A stretch of DNA of 42,257 nt from Bryobacterales bacterium (GTDB taxonomy: Bacteria > Acidobacteriota > Terriglobia > Bryobacterales > Bryobacteraceae): the NCBI GenBank assembly GCA_003136675.1, contig PLFE01000154.1:2985-45241 (forward strand), in the 5' to 3' direction. The notes under the pieces are model-generated. The model was not told the DNA's origin and searched no databases. It was given only the letters and a program-made list of their open reading frames with translations. How positions within the stretch are numbered: position 1 is the first letter of the stretch; the number at the start of each line of letters is the position of its first letter. The translations under genes were made by a program, and so were the position numbers. This document shows positions 1 through 9,318 of this stretch, one piece after another.

Positions 1-3000
1 ATCAGCAGGATGATGCCGATGATAGCCACAATATCCAGGTCCAGATGGAAGAGCCGGAGCGCCAGCAGAGCGCCGACCCCAGCCGATGGTAGGGTGGAAA
101 GAATGGTGACGGGATGCACATAGCTCTCATACAGTACGCCGAGCACGATGTATACCGTCACCAGGGCGGCAATAATCAGCAAGCCCTCATTTTGCAGCGA
201 GCCTTCGAACGCCGCCGCGGTGCCTTGATAGTTGGCCACCACGCCGCGCGGCAAAGTGGTGCCGGCGATCACCTTGTTCATAGCATCGAGCGCCTGCCCG
301 AGCGAGTAATTTGGGGCAAGGTTGAATGACACGGTGACGGCGGGAAACTGCCCCTGGTGCGTAATCGACAGCGGCTCACTCTGCGGCTGGAAGTGAGCGA
401 TGGCGCTCAACGGTATGGGAGTGGGCAGAGCAGGACCGCTCGTGGCACCACCACCGCCTCCGCCACCTCCGCTTCCGCCAGAAGAACCCGGCGCGGACGT
501 GGTGGCCGAACCCGCGCGCGTGGTTCCGCCCAACGAAGTGTTGGCGCTGGAGGAAATTCCCGTGGAGTTGCCGCTGCCGGAGAGAACATTGCTCAGCGAG
601 TTCGAGTTGGAGGATGCGGATAGCGCAGAACTGGAGTTGACGCTCGACGTGCCCGCCGCCGTGCTGAGGTTTCCCGAAGACAGCGCCGAGGTGGAAGATA
701 CAGGCGAGGAAACACCGCTGTTGGAAGAAGCCGTGAGCAGCGCATTTCCGGAGGAAGCGGCGTTGCCGGATCCGGCTCCCGAAGAGGAGCCCGCGGTGTT
801 CGAGGAAACGGCCGACGAGGACGCGCTGGTTGCGGAGGATTGAATATAGATGTCGTGCAGCTTCTGAGGATCGAGCTGAAACTTGGGCTCCGTCTCAAGA
901 ATGACGTGGTATTGATTCACCTGCGTGTAGAGGGTATTGATCTGGCGCTGTCCGAACGCGTCATAGAGCGTGCTGTCGATGGTCTGCGGAGTGATGCCGA
1001 AGCGGGATGCGGTAATGCGGTCGATGGTCAAGGCTTCCGCCACCCCGCCCAGTTGCTGATCGGTGGCCACGTCCGCCAGTTCGGGGAGCTGTTGAAACTT
1101 CGCGACCAAGCCGTGGACCACGTTATCCAACTCGTCCCGATTGGGGTCTTCGAGGGTGTACTGATACTCGGTGCGGCTGACGCGATCGTCCACCGTAAGG
1201 TCCTGCACGGGCTGCATGTAGAGCTTGATTCCCGCTACCTCGGCCAGCTTCGGTCCCAGCCGGGTAATCACCTCGGTGGCCGAAATTCCGCGTTGATCGA
1301 GTGGTTTCAGATTGATCTGGATGCGGCCGCTGTTGAGCGTTGTGTTGGTGCCATCCGCGCCGATGAAAGACGAAACGCTATCGACGGCGGAATCGGCCAG
1401 CAGCACCTTCACGAGGTCCTGCTGCATGCGCGTCATCGCCGCGAAGGAAGTGGTGGCGGAAGCCTGCGAGATGCCTTGCACGATCCCGGTATCCTGGGTG
1501 GGAAAGAACCCCTTCGGAATGCTGAGGTAAAGCAGAACGGTGAGCACCAGCGTGGCGACGGCGACCAGCAAGGTGATGGTTTGAAAGCGCAGCACGAACC
1601 GCAGCGTGCGGCCGTAGAAAGCAATGATGCTTTCGAACACGCGCTCGGAGTAGCGAAAGAGGCGCCCCTGCTTTTCCGGCGGCGTATAGTGCAGCAGGCG
1701 CGCGGACATCATGGGCGTGAGCGTGAGTGAAACCACGGCCGAGAGAATGATGGTGACCGCCAGCGTGACCGCGAACTGGCGGAACAGACGGCCCGCCACA
1801 TCTCCCATGAACAGCAGCGGGATCAACACGGCGATCAAAGATACGGTCAGAGAAATAATGGTGAAGCCGATTTGCTCCGCGCCTTTCAGCGCCGCCGCCA
1901 TGGGCTCTTCGCCCTCTTCGATGTAGCGCGAAATGTTCTCGATCATGACGATGGCGTCGTCCACCACAAACCCGGTGGAGATGGTGAGCGCCATCATGGT
2001 GAGGTTGTTCAGGCTGTACCCGGCGAGATACATCACCCCGAACGTGCCCACCAGCGAGAGCGGAACGGCGATGCTGGGAATGATGGTGGCCGAGATGCTG
2101 CGCAGAAACAGGAAGATCACCATCACAACCAGCCCGATGGTGAGCAGCAGTTCGAACTCGACATCGTCCACCGAAGCCCGAATGGCGGTGGTGCGGTCCG
2201 TGACGATCTCGACGTGAACCGATTTCGGAAGAGTGGTCACCAACTGCGGCAAGAGCCGCTGAATGCTGTCCACTACCTGGATGGTGTTGGCCCCCGGCTG
2301 GCGTTGGATGTTCAGCAGCACCGCCGGCGTGTAATTCACCCAGGCGGCGAGTTTGTCGTTCTCCACGCCGTCCACCACATGCGCGACCTGGTTGAGCATG
2401 ACGGGCGCGCCGTTCTTGTATGCAACTACCACCTGGCTGTAATCTCCGCTGGATAGCAACTGATCGTTGGCGTTGATGGTGTAATCCTGCGAGGGCCCGT
2501 CGAAGCTTCCTTTCGCCGAGTTCAGGCTGGTGCCGGTGAGCGCATTGCGCAGGTCTTCGAGGTTGATGCCATAAGAGGCCAAAGCGGTGGGGTTCGCCTG
2601 GATGCGGACGGCGGGCTTTTGGCCTCCCGAGATGCTGACGAGGCCGACACCGGTGATTTGCGAAATTTTCGGCGCGAGCCGCGTATCGGCGAGATCTTCC
2701 ACTCGGGAAAGGGCCATTTCGCTCGAAGTGAGCGCGAGGGTAAGAACGGGCGCGTCAGCCGGATTCGATTTGCTGTAAATCGGCGGGGTGGGCAGGTTGG
2801 CCGGCAGATAACTCTGCGCGGCGTTGATGGCCGCCTGCACCTCCTGCTCGGCCACATCGATATTCAGGCTGAGCTGGAACTGCATGACGATCACCGAAAC
2901 TCCGCCCGCGCTGGTGGACGTCATCTGGCTCAAGCCGGCCACCTCGCCAAACTGCCGTTCCAAGGGAGCGGTGACGGCGGAGGCAACCACATCCGGACTG

Positions 3001-3161
3001 GCGCCGGGGTAGAACGTCAGCACCTGCATGGTGGGGTAATCCACTTCGGGAAGCGCCGAGATGGGAATCTGGAAGAACGCAACTCCGCCCGCCAGAAAAA
3101 GCGCAGCCATCAGCAAGGCCGTCGCCACCGGACGGACGATAAACGGTTGGGATGGGCTCAT
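1..3161 (-). CDS. RND efflux pump permease (AcrB/MdtB-like), C-terminus outside window
   Basis: Inner-membrane proton-driven pump of a tripartite RND exporter (HAE1/AcrB family). Translation starts MSPSQPFIVRPVATALLMA, the usual N-terminal signature. The paired proton-relay aspartates in TM4 (VVDDAIVMIEN) are at about residues 401-402 (bases 1956-1961), close to AcrB 407/408. TM helices and porter-domain sequence such as NHQGQFPAVTVSFNLAP-like text after the insert support the family. The ATG overlaps the adaptor stop by 4 nt (ATGA), so the two are translationally coupled. About 1053 codons are in the window and the last TM helices (roughly 110-120 residues) lie outside. Oddity: residues about 774-910 (bases 430-842) are a Ser/Ala/Asn/Gly-rich low-complexity insert ending in a run of glycines. 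It is placed where AcrB has a short hairpin near VRSANGEMVP in the docking domain. I read this insert codon by codon and found no stop. Substrate unknown. Confidence 0.93.
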   Translation of the reverse strand, partial: MSPSQPFIVRPVATALLMAALFLAGGVAFFQIPISALPEVDYPTMQVLTFYPGASPDVVASAVTAPLERQFGEVAGLSQMTSTSAGGVSVIVMQFQLSLNIDVAEQEVQAAINAAQSYLPANLPTPPIYSKSNPADAPVLTLALTSSEMALSRVEDLADTRLAPKISQITGVGLVSISGGQKPAVRIQANPTALASYGINLEDLRNALTGTSLNSAKGSFDGPSQDYTINANDQLLSSGDYSQVVVAYKNGAPVMLNQVAHVVDGVENDKLAAWVNYTPAVLLNIQRQPGANTIQVVDSIQRLLPQLVTTLPKSVHVEIVTDRTTAIRASVDDVEFELLLTIGLVVMVIFLFLRSISATIIPSIAVPLSLVGTFGVMYLAGYSLNNLTMMALTISTGFVVDDAIVMIENISRYIEEGEEPMAAALKGAEQIGFTIISLTVSLIAVLIPLLFMGDVAGRLFRQFAVTLAVTIILSAVVSLTLTPMMSARLLHYTPPEKQGRLFRYSERVFESIIAFYGRTLRFVLRFQTITLLVAVATLVLTVLLYLSIPKGFFPTQDTGIVQGISQASATTSFAAMTRMQQDLVKVLLADSAVDSVSSFIGADGTNTTLNSGRIQINLKPLDQRGISATEVITRLGPKLAEVAGIKLYMQPVQDLTVDDRVSRTEYQYTLEDPNRDELDNVVHGLVAKFQQLPELADVATDQQLGGVAEALTIDRITASRFGITPQTIDSTLYDAFGQRQINTLYTQVNQYHVILETEPKFQLDPQKLHDIYIQSSATSASSSAVSSNTAGSSSGAGSGNAASSGNALLTASSNSGVSSPVSSTSALSSGNLSTAAGTSSVNSSSALSASSNSNSLSNVLSGSGNSTGISSSANTSLGGTTRAGSATTSAPGSSGGSGGGGGGGGATSGPALPTPIPLSAIAHFQPQSEPLSITHQGQFPAVTVSFNLAPNYSLGQALDAMNKVIAGTTLPRGVVANYQGTAAAFEGSLQNEGLLIIAALVTVYIVLGVLYESYVHPVTILSTLPSAGVGALLALRLFHLDLDIVAIIGIILL

Positions 3162-4507
3162 GGAGCTGAGGTTCCGCCGGACGAGGTTCCCCCCGCTGAC
3201 GTTCCGGCCGCGGGCGCGTTCTTCTTGCCGGGCTGCGGATTGCGAACCATCACAGCGGCGCCCGATTCCAGGCGGTCAAATCCACTGGTGGCCAAAGCGA
3301 CGCCAGTGTTCACTCCCTGGACGGCGGTGACCTCCTGATTGCTCGTGAGGGTTTTGACCTGCTGCACAGAAACCGTCTTGTTGGGATTCACGATGTATAC
3401 GAAAGCGCTGGTACCGTTATGCTGAACCGCCGCGGAAGGGACCAGCACGACGTTCTTCAGCGTGTTCACGAGTAATCTGGCGTTCACAAACTGGTTTGGG
3501 AAAAGGCCCAGATGCTTATTGGGGAAGTCGGCGCGGAACTTGATGGTTCCGGTAGAGGTATCCACCTGATTATCCAGCGAGGTCAGCATTCCGGCTTCGA
3601 TCTGCTTCTCGTCCGCCCGGTCGAACGCATCCACTTCGAGCCTGTGGCCGCCGCGCAACTGCGCTTGAACCTGCGGCAGATCGTCTTCCGAAACGTTGAA
3701 CACCACGGTGATCGGCTGCAACTGCGTGATGACGACCAGCGTGGAGCTACTTCCTGAGAAAATGGTGTTGCCCGCGTCTACCAGGCGAAGCCCCACGCGG
3801 CCCGTGATGGGCGCGACGATGTGGCAGTATTCGAGCTGCACCTGATCGTAGGCCACGTTGGCCTTGTCGGCTTTGACGGTGCCTTCGTCCTGAATGACGG
3901 TCTGTTCCTGGTCTTCCAACTGTTGTTTGGCGATGGCCATTCTGGCGTTGGCTTCCGCGTAGCGTTTGAGATCGATGCGCGCTTCCGCCAGCAGCCCTTC
4001 ATCGCGCGCGAGAGTTCCCTGCGCTTGCTCCAGCGTGGCCTCGTAGGGCCGCGGATCGATGTCGATCAACGGATCGCCCTTCATCACCATCTGACCTTCC
4101 CGGTAATGAACTTCCATCACCCGGCCGGTAACCTGGCTATACACCGTGACGGTATAGGTGGGCGTTACGGTGCCCAGCGAATCCACATAAATATTGATGT
4201 TGCCGGTGGACGACTGGCCCGTCGTGATGGCCGCCGCCTGCGGGGCCTTGCCCTTGGCCGCGGCCGCTTCCGTCGCCTTTTTGGCGGTCATGTAACGGTA
4301 GATGAAAAAGATCGCCAGAGCCACCAGAAGAACGATGAGCCATACCAGCCACCTGCGCCTGGGCGGCGGTTCATTCGCCAGCAGTTTCTGTTCTGGAGGA
4401 GCTTGCAGTCTATGATCTGGAGGAACTGGTCGTTTCGTTTCCAAAGAGACAGCACCGTTACCGGCGATATCGCCGCTGGGGGTTGCTTTCAGGTTCTCCT
4501 GGTCCAT
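3158..4507 (-). CDS. RND efflux periplasmic adaptor (MdtA/HlyD-like)
   Basis: 449-residue membrane-fusion protein that would bridge the downstream RND permease to an outer-membrane channel. A charged, Pro-rich cytoplasmic N-terminus (residues 1-50) is followed by one TM anchor (about 53-71, LVWLIVLLVALAIFFIY). Next come the barrel-sandwich/lipoyl half (VTGRVMEVHYREGQMV), an alpha-helical hairpin (about 165-225), the second lipoyl half (CHIVAPITGRVGLRLVDAG), then beta-barrel and membrane-proximal domains (GTIKFRADFPN, LFPNQFVNARLLV). The C-terminus is Gly/Ser/Ala-rich and disordered. It is the first gene of a two-gene unit, and its TGA overlaps the pump ATG. No outer-membrane factor or regulator lies beside it in the window. 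The family is clear, the substrate is not. Confidence 0.95.
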   Translation of the reverse strand: MDQENLKATPSGDIAGNGAVSLETKRPVPPDHRLQAPPEQKLLANEPPPRRRWLVWLIVLLVALAIFFIYRYMTAKKATEAAAAKGKAPQAAAITTGQSSTGNINIYVDSLGTVTPTYTVTVYSQVTGRVMEVHYREGQMVMKGDPLIDIDPRPYEATLEQAQGTLARDEGLLAEARIDLKRYAEANARMAIAKQQLEDQEQTVIQDEGTVKADKANVAYDQVQLEYCHIVAPITGRVGLRLVDAGNTIFSGSSSTLVVITQLQPITVVFNVSEDDLPQVQAQLRGGHRLEVDAFDRADEKQIEAGMLTSLDNQVDTSTGTIKFRADFPNKHLGLFPNQFVNARLLVNTLKNVVLVPSAAVQHNGTSAFVYIVNPNKTVSVQQVKTLTSNQEVTAVQGVNTGVALATSGFDRLESGAAVMVRNPQPGKKNAPAAGTSAGGTSSGGTSAP

Positions 4508-4684
4508 TCGTTATGCCGCCTAACGCAAATTGGTTCTCACTGCGCATTACATGTCACGGCGTATTTGGTGGGAGCTGCGTATCAGGGAGTGCCGAAAAAC
4601 ACGTACTGATTCTCACCTTTTAATAAAGGACAGCCAGCGGCGCAAGGAGTAGAAACGATTTTCGCATGCCAGCGTCATGCAACG

Positions 4685-4723
4685 AAAAAGGGCGAGGACC
4701 TTCCTTTTCGGAAGGCCTCGCCC
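4685..4723 (-). terminator. Rho-independent terminator after degP
   Basis: On the minus strand, downstream of the protease stop, GGGCGAGG (4716-4723) pairs with CCTCGCCC (4690-4697) and GGAAGG pairs with CCTTCC around a 5-nt loop, with one bulged base. The stem is followed by CTTTTTCG. A 14-bp GC-rich stem plus U-tract is a textbook intrinsic terminator. It separates the protease transcript from the RND operon. Confidence 0.9.
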
Positions 4724-4749
4724 GGAACTGCCTCTCGCGTTTTGTTGAA

Positions 4750-6231
4750 CTAAACCGCCAGGTAGATCTTATTCCCCGCCCGGTTGATCAGCAGCAGTGA
4801 ATCGCCTTTCGATTTCTGCATGGCACTCGCGAAATCATCGGCGTTCGTGACCTTCTTGTGGTTCACTTCCTGAATCACATCGCCTTCCTTCAAGCCGGAG
4901 CTTGCCGCAGCGCTCGACGGGTCCACTCCGGTAATCACCACTCCCGTGGTGTTGGGCGCGACGCCGACCTGCTGGGCCACTTCCGGATTCAGGTTCTCGA
5001 CCGAGACGCCGTCGATCCCGCTTGCGGAACCGCCGGTCTCATTGCTGGCGCGCTCCACCTTCTGGTTCGGCAGCGCAGCCGTTTCCGCGTTGAGATCCTG
5101 CACCTTGCCGTTGCGGAAAACCTGAAGCTTCAAGGCCTGGTTGGTGCCCATCATGGAGATATCCATGCGCAGTTGATTGCTCTCCTGAATCGGCGTACCG
5201 TTCACTGAGAGAATCACGTCGCCGGATTGCAGTCCAGCTTTTTGCGCGGGGCTGTTGGGCGAGACATCCGCCACCAGCGCGCCCTTGGGCCCATCAAGGC
5301 CGATGGCCTTGGCGATCGCCGGAGAGACTTCCTGCACCGTCACGCCGATATAGGCGCGGGTGACCTGGCCGTGCGTCACAATCTGGTCCATCACTTCGCG
5401 GGCCAGATTCACAGGCACCGCGAAACCAATGCCCTGATTGCCACCGGAGCCGGCCGCCAGAATGGCCGTATTGATGCCGACCAGCTCACCGCGGTCGTTC
5501 ACAAGCGCGCCGCCGGAATTGCCCGGATTGATGGAGGCATCCGTCTGGATGAAGTCTTCGTAGTCTTCAATGCCCATGTTCGCCCGGCCTGTGGCGCTGA
5601 CGATTCCCATGGTGACGGTTTGTCCGACTCCATAAGGATTGCCGATCGCCAGAACTTCATCGCCCACCTGCAGTTTCGACGAGTTGCCGATGGTGATTGC
5701 CGGCAGGTCCGTGGCGTCGATCTTGATCACCGCGATATCGGTCTTGGGGTCGGTGCCGATGACCTTGGCTTTGAATTCGCGGCGGTCGGGAAGAGTGACG
5801 CGGACGTCCGTGGCGCCGTCGACTACGTGATTGTTCGTGAGAATGTAGCCATCGGAACTGATAATGACGCCCGAACCGAGGCCGCCTTCACGATGGGCCT
5901 CCGGCGCCTGGGGTGTACGGCCTTGCCGTCCACCGCCGCCGAAGAACTGGCGAAACAGATCGGATTCGTCACCCTGCCCGAACTGGCCCATGCCGGCAGG
6001 GGATTTCACCATCTTCGAAGCCGAAATTTTGACGACTGTCGGCATGGCGGTCTTGGCCGCCGGGGCCATGGTCAAACGCGCGGGGCCCTCATTGGCGTCC
6101 GCCAGTTTCAGGTGGATGTGAGCGGCGTCGACGCTGGCATGAGCCGCGATCAGACCCCCGCAAAGCAGCACCACAGCGGCCGTGGCCTGCAGCCTAGATT
6201 TGGTTGTGTGTAGAAATGGAAAGCGTTTCAA
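4750..6231 (-). CDS. degP: DegP/HtrA-family periplasmic serine protease
   Basis: 493-residue Do-like serine protease/chaperone that degrades or refolds misfolded envelope proteins. An N-terminal signal/anchor (about 12-33) is followed by a trypsin-like domain with the full catalytic triad: His135 (TNNHVVDG), Asp165 (KTDIAVIK) and Ser239 (NPGNSGGA). Two PDZ domains follow, at about 290-380 (YIGVTVQEVSP, GLQSGDVILSVNG) and about 400-493 (GVSVENLNPEVA, GLKEGDVIQEVN). The start is TTG at 6231, supported by AGGAG at 6239-6243 with a 7-nt spacer. A Gly-rich loop (FFGGGGRQG) precedes the protease core, as in many DegP/MucD homologues. It appears monocistronic with a strong terminator. DegP/DegQ/MucD assignment is not resolved. 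Confidence 0.94.
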   Translation of the reverse strand: MKRFPFLHTTKSRLQATAAVVLLCGGLIAAHASVDAAHIHLKLADANEGPARLTMAPAAKTAMPTVVKISASKMVKSPAGMGQFGQGDESDLFRQFFGGGGRQGRTPQAPEAHREGGLGSGVIISSDGYILTNNHVVDGATDVRVTLPDRREFKAKVIGTDPKTDIAVIKIDATDLPAITIGNSSKLQVGDEVLAIGNPYGVGQTVTMGIVSATGRANMGIEDYEDFIQTDASINPGNSGGALVNDRGELVGINTAILAAGSGGNQGIGFAVPVNLAREVMDQIVTHGQVTRAYIGVTVQEVSPAIAKAIGLDGPKGALVADVSPNSPAQKAGLQSGDVILSVNGTPIQESNQLRMDISMMGTNQALKLQVFRNGKVQDLNAETAALPNQKVERASNETGGSASGIDGVSVENLNPEVAQQVGVAPNTTGVVITGVDPSSAAASSGLKEGDVIQEVNHKKVTNADDFASAMQKSKGDSLLLINRAGNKIYLAV

Positions 6232-6280
6232 AGAGGATCTCCTAGTTTTGATAGACGCGCCTCCGGCCAGTTCGTTTGGC

Positions 6281-6403
6281 CCAAAGACGGTAGGGTCTAA
6301 GTACTACCTAACTGTAGTGTCCGCGAAATAACTAGGCAGAAATTAGGGGACACGCGGCTGAAGCCGCGGGTACCATGCCAATGACGGTAGAGTCTAAGTA
6401 CTA
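6281..6403. repeat. Two 26-nt direct repeats upstream of degP
   Basis: Copy 1 is 6281-6306 and copy 2 is 6378-6403. They share 24 of 26 bases, with core GTCTAAGTACTA preceded by GACGGTAG(G/A). They lie 97 nt apart in the 181-nt gap between degP (start 6231) and the 3' end of the repeat-protein gene. They could be two operator copies for degP or the ends of a small dispersed element. Sequence alone does not decide. Confidence 0.6.
6353..6368. other. Short GC-rich hairpin between the direct repeats
   Basis: CGCGGCT/AGCCGCG forms a 7-bp stem with a 2-nt loop. It lies midway between the two 26-nt direct repeats and just past the stop of the Ig/FG-GAP gene on the minus strand. There is no clear U-tract, so a terminator role is weak. 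A REP-like palindrome is the alternative. Confidence 0.45.
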
Positions 6404-6412
6404 GGAATTCCG

Positions 6413-9148
6413 TTAGTTCACGACCTGATTCACGATCGGCGAAGTACTTGGCGCGTCGTTCGTGTCGCCGTTATAGGTGGCCGTCAGCGCGTGGTTCCCT
6501 TCCGGGATTCCGGATGATGTAATGGTTGCCTTCCCGCCGCTCAAAGTGCCGGTTCCCATGGGCGTGGCGCCGTGGTAGAACGTCACCGTACCCGTGGCGA
6601 CGGAAGGCGTAACGGTCGCCGTCAAAGTGACGGTCTCGCCAACGGCCGACGGATTGGGCGTAGAGGTCAACGCCGTCGATGTGATCGCTCTCACCTCCTG
6701 ACTAATCACGTTGGACGTGCTGGTGGTGTCGTTCGCATCTCCGCCGTAGACGGCTTTGAGGGTGTTCGTACCTTCTGGAAGCGACGCCGTTATCAGACTC
6801 GCGATACCGCCGTTCAGGACGCCCGTCCCGATGCTGGTACCTCCGCGATAAAAGGTGACGGTGCCCGTGGCGATCGATGGCGAAACGGTGGCCGTCAAAG
6901 TCACGTTCTTTCGAAAAGTGGATGGATTGGGAGACGAGGTTAGGATTGTCGAAGTGGTCGCTGGATTGACGACCTGGGTGATCACCGGAGAAGTGCTGGG
7001 CCGGTCAGATGGATCTCCGCCATAAGTTGCCGTGAGCGAGTGGCCGCCCGCAGTGAAGGTGGAAAGTGACAGCGTGGCCTGTCCGCCGCTCAAAGTACCC
7101 GTGCCGAGCGAGGTTGCGCCGTGATAGAACGTTACAACGCCTGTTGCGGTAGCGGGCGAGACGCTGGCGGTGAGAGTTACGGTCTGGCTATAGACGGAAG
7201 GATTAGGTGAAGAGGTCAATGCCGTCGAGGTCACGATCGCATTCACGGTCTGAGTGAGAACGACTGAGTTGCTGGTTCCGTCACCCGGATCTCCGCCGTA
7301 GGCCGCGGTTAGAAAGTAAGTACCGACCGGGAGCGTCGATATAGACAACGTTGCGGTTCCATCGCTCACTACGCCCGTTCCGAGGACGGTGGACTGATTG
7401 TAAAAAGTAACTGTTCCAGTGGCGATCGCGGGCGAGACGGTGGCGGTTAAAAGAACGCTCTGGCCATAAGTCGACGGATTCGGCGATGAGGCCAAGGTGG
7501 TGGAAGTGGTGCGCGCATTCACGGTCTGAGTGAGAATCGCCGACGTGCTGGTTCCTTCGTTGGAATCTCCACCATAGACGGCAGTGAGGGGATGCGAACC
7601 TACGGAGAGGGTGGTGAGGGACAGGCTTGCGACGCCGCTCGTGAGCGCGTCCACTCCGAGCGATGTGGAGCCGTCATAGAACGTGACATTACCAGTGGCG
7701 GTCGAGGGAGAAACCGTCGCCGTCAGGGTCACGCTCTGGGCAAAAGTCGAAGGGTTGAGGGAGGATTCGAGAGCGGTGGTGGTGGGCGGACCGAGGGCCA
7801 GGAGAACGGACCCAGGATAGGCTACGTCGGCTCTGCCATCGCCGTTGAAGTCACCCACCACCAAGGGCCCGTAGACAGATCCCTGACTAAAATAATTCGC
7901 AGAAGTCCGGAAAGTGCCGTCGCCGTTGCCCAGCAGCACGCTGAAACTGTTGAGGGCCTCGGTGTAGTTGGTGGCGAGGTCCGGTTTGCCGTCGCCGTTG
8001 AAATCCGCGATCGCTACCCAGTTCGTCAAGCCGGGAACCTCATATTTCACCGGGGGTTGCAGAGTCCCGTCGCCGTTGCCAAGGAAGACCCACAAGAGCG
8101 TATTATCATCGCCGACCGCGACTACCACGTCCAGTTTGCCGTCCCCATTGAGGTCCGCGGTTGCGACGTCCAGGCCGCCCGACAGATTGCTGTAGCTTCC
8201 CCCAGCCCGAAACGTTCCATCGCCGTTGCCCAGCAGAATTCCCGTCTGGAACTGGGCCGAGTATGCCAAATCCGGTATGCCATCGCCGTTAAAGTCGCCC
8301 AGCGCGAGATAAGGGAGATAACCGCCCGTTAGCGTGAAGGTCCACGGCTGCGCAAATGTTCCATCACCGTTTCCGAGCATCACGAAAACGCTTCCACTGG
8401 ATCCGCCTACGCTGGAGTACCCGCCGAACGCCAGATCAGCCTTGCCATCGCCATTGAAGTCTCCCACCGTGAGCGTGTTTGTTTCTTCGTAACCGCTGGC
8501 GATCTGCACGGCGGCCTGGAAGGCGCCATCGCCGTTGCCCAGCAGGACGTAAATGACCTTGTCGAAGGAGACCGCGAGGTCGGGTTTCCCGTCGCCGTTA
8601 AAATCTCCCACGGTGATGCTGGTTGCCCCGCCCGAGCCCGCGGTTGTGTAGCTCGCGGGTGTTTGGAATGTGCCGTCCCCGTTGCCCAGCATCACCTCCA
8701 CGCCCGTGGAAGTGCCGAGCGCGAGATCCTGCTTGCCGTCGGAATTCAGATCGCCCACGGCGACGGCGCTTTGAGCGAACGAGCCGGCGGCTTGGAATCC
8801 TTCGCCCAAAACGGTGTTCACGGTCTGCGACAGCGCCGTGGAACTGCTCGCCGAGAACGTGCTATTCCCGTTATAACGCGCTTTCAGCGACAGCGCTCCG
8901 AATGGCAGAAGAGTCGTGGTGAGAGCCGCTTTGCCGTTCGACAAAGGCTCGGTCTCCAGAATGGTGGTTCCGGCATAGAACGTGACACTGCCGGAGCCTG
9001 GATTGGGTGAGACCGTCGCGGTCAAAGTAACCGGGCTTCCAAAGACCACGGGATTCACGGAGCTGGAGAGGCTGGTGGTGGTGCCTGTTGCCCCGTGCAG
9101 CATGGCAGGGATGAGCAGGATTAGGGAATGTGCGACGTTTTTTGACAT
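6413..9148 (-). CDS. Secreted Ig-like and FG-GAP/VCBS repeat protein
   Basis: About 911-residue exported protein, probably a surface adhesin or matrix protein. The chosen start is ATG 9148 (MSKNVAHSLILLIPAMLHG, a signal peptide) with AAGG just upstream. An upstream in-frame start at 9250 would bury the signal peptide behind 34 residues. Order of domains: one bacterial Ig-like domain (about 25-110); seven FG-GAP/VCBS repeats with Ca-binding-type motifs such as DFNGDGKPDLA (about 115-445); then five more Ig-like domains of 85-90 residues, each opening with a TSSPNPS-like motif and TLTATVSP and closing with a YGGD or YNGD motif. No sortase, TM or PEP-CTERM anchor is visible at the C-terminus. 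The architecture is typical of Acidobacteriota, but the ligand is unknown. Confidence 0.9.
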   Translation of the reverse strand: MSKNVAHSLILLIPAMLHGATGTTTSLSSSVNPVVFGSPVTLTATVSPNPGSGSVTFYAGTTILETEPLSNGKAALTTTLLPFGALSLKARYNGNSTFSASSSTALSQTVNTVLGEGFQAAGSFAQSAVAVGDLNSDGKQDLALGTSTGVEVMLGNGDGTFQTPASYTTAGSGGATSITVGDFNGDGKPDLAVSFDKVIYVLLGNGDGAFQAAVQIASGYEETNTLTVGDFNGDGKADLAFGGYSSVGGSSGSVFVMLGNGDGTFAQPWTFTLTGGYLPYLALGDFNGDGIPDLAYSAQFQTGILLGNGDGTFRAGGSYSNLSGGLDVATADLNGDGKLDVVVAVGDDNTLLWVFLGNGDGTLQPPVKYEVPGLTNWVAIADFNGDGKPDLATNYTEALNSFSVLLGNGDGTFRTSANYFSQGSVYGPLVVGDFNGDGRADVAYPGSVLLALGPPTTTALESSLNPSTFAQSVTLTATVSPSTATGNVTFYDGSTSLGVDALTSGVASLSLTTLSVGSHPLTAVYGGDSNEGTSTSAILTQTVNARTTSTTLASSPNPSTYGQSVLLTATVSPAIATGTVTFYNQSTVLGTGVVSDGTATLSISTLPVGTYFLTAAYGGDPGDGTSNSVVLTQTVNAIVTSTALTSSPNPSVYSQTVTLTASVSPATATGVVTFYHGATSLGTGTLSGGQATLSLSTFTAGGHSLTATYGGDPSDRPSTSPVITQVVNPATTSTILTSSPNPSTFRKNVTLTATVSPSIATGTVTFYRGGTSIGTGVLNGGIASLITASLPEGTNTLKAVYGGDANDTTSTSNVISQEVRAITSTALTSTPNPSAVGETVTLTATVTPSVATGTVTFYHGATPMGTGTLSGGKATITSSGIPEGNHALTATYNGDTNDAPSTSPIVNQVVN

Positions 9149-9304
9149 GTCAACCTTCAATCGGCTACAGCAACCCCAGCGAATCGCCCGCCGGAGGCCG
9201 CCCGCATGGTAGCTCTTCAACGGCACCGACTGCAAGACACGCCGACACATTTTTCCTCATCCTTACAAACCTATACAAATCAGATTTCTCCCGACGCCAG
9301 GCGA

Positions 9305-9310
9305 TATAAT
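9305..9310 (+). promoter_or_regulatory. TATAAT -10 box very close to the oxidoreductase ATG
   Basis: A perfect TATAAT ends 8 nt before the ATG at 9319. A start site about 7 nt downstream would give a leaderless or nearly leaderless mRNA. No good Shine-Dalgarno and no clear -35 are visible. Confidence 0.5.
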
Positions 9311-9318
9311 CCTCAATC

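Noticed and set aside
357..898. Long open frames on both strands with Pro/Glu-rich or Arg-rich translations
   Set aside because: They are other-frame readings of the Ser/Gly-rich insert of the RND permease; the biased codons of that insert keep several frames open.
6413..9148. Regularly spaced similar DNA blocks that could look like a CRISPR or satellite array
   Set aside because: The period (about 270 nt in the Ig part) and in-frame variation match protein domain repeats; there is no short constant repeat with unique spacers.
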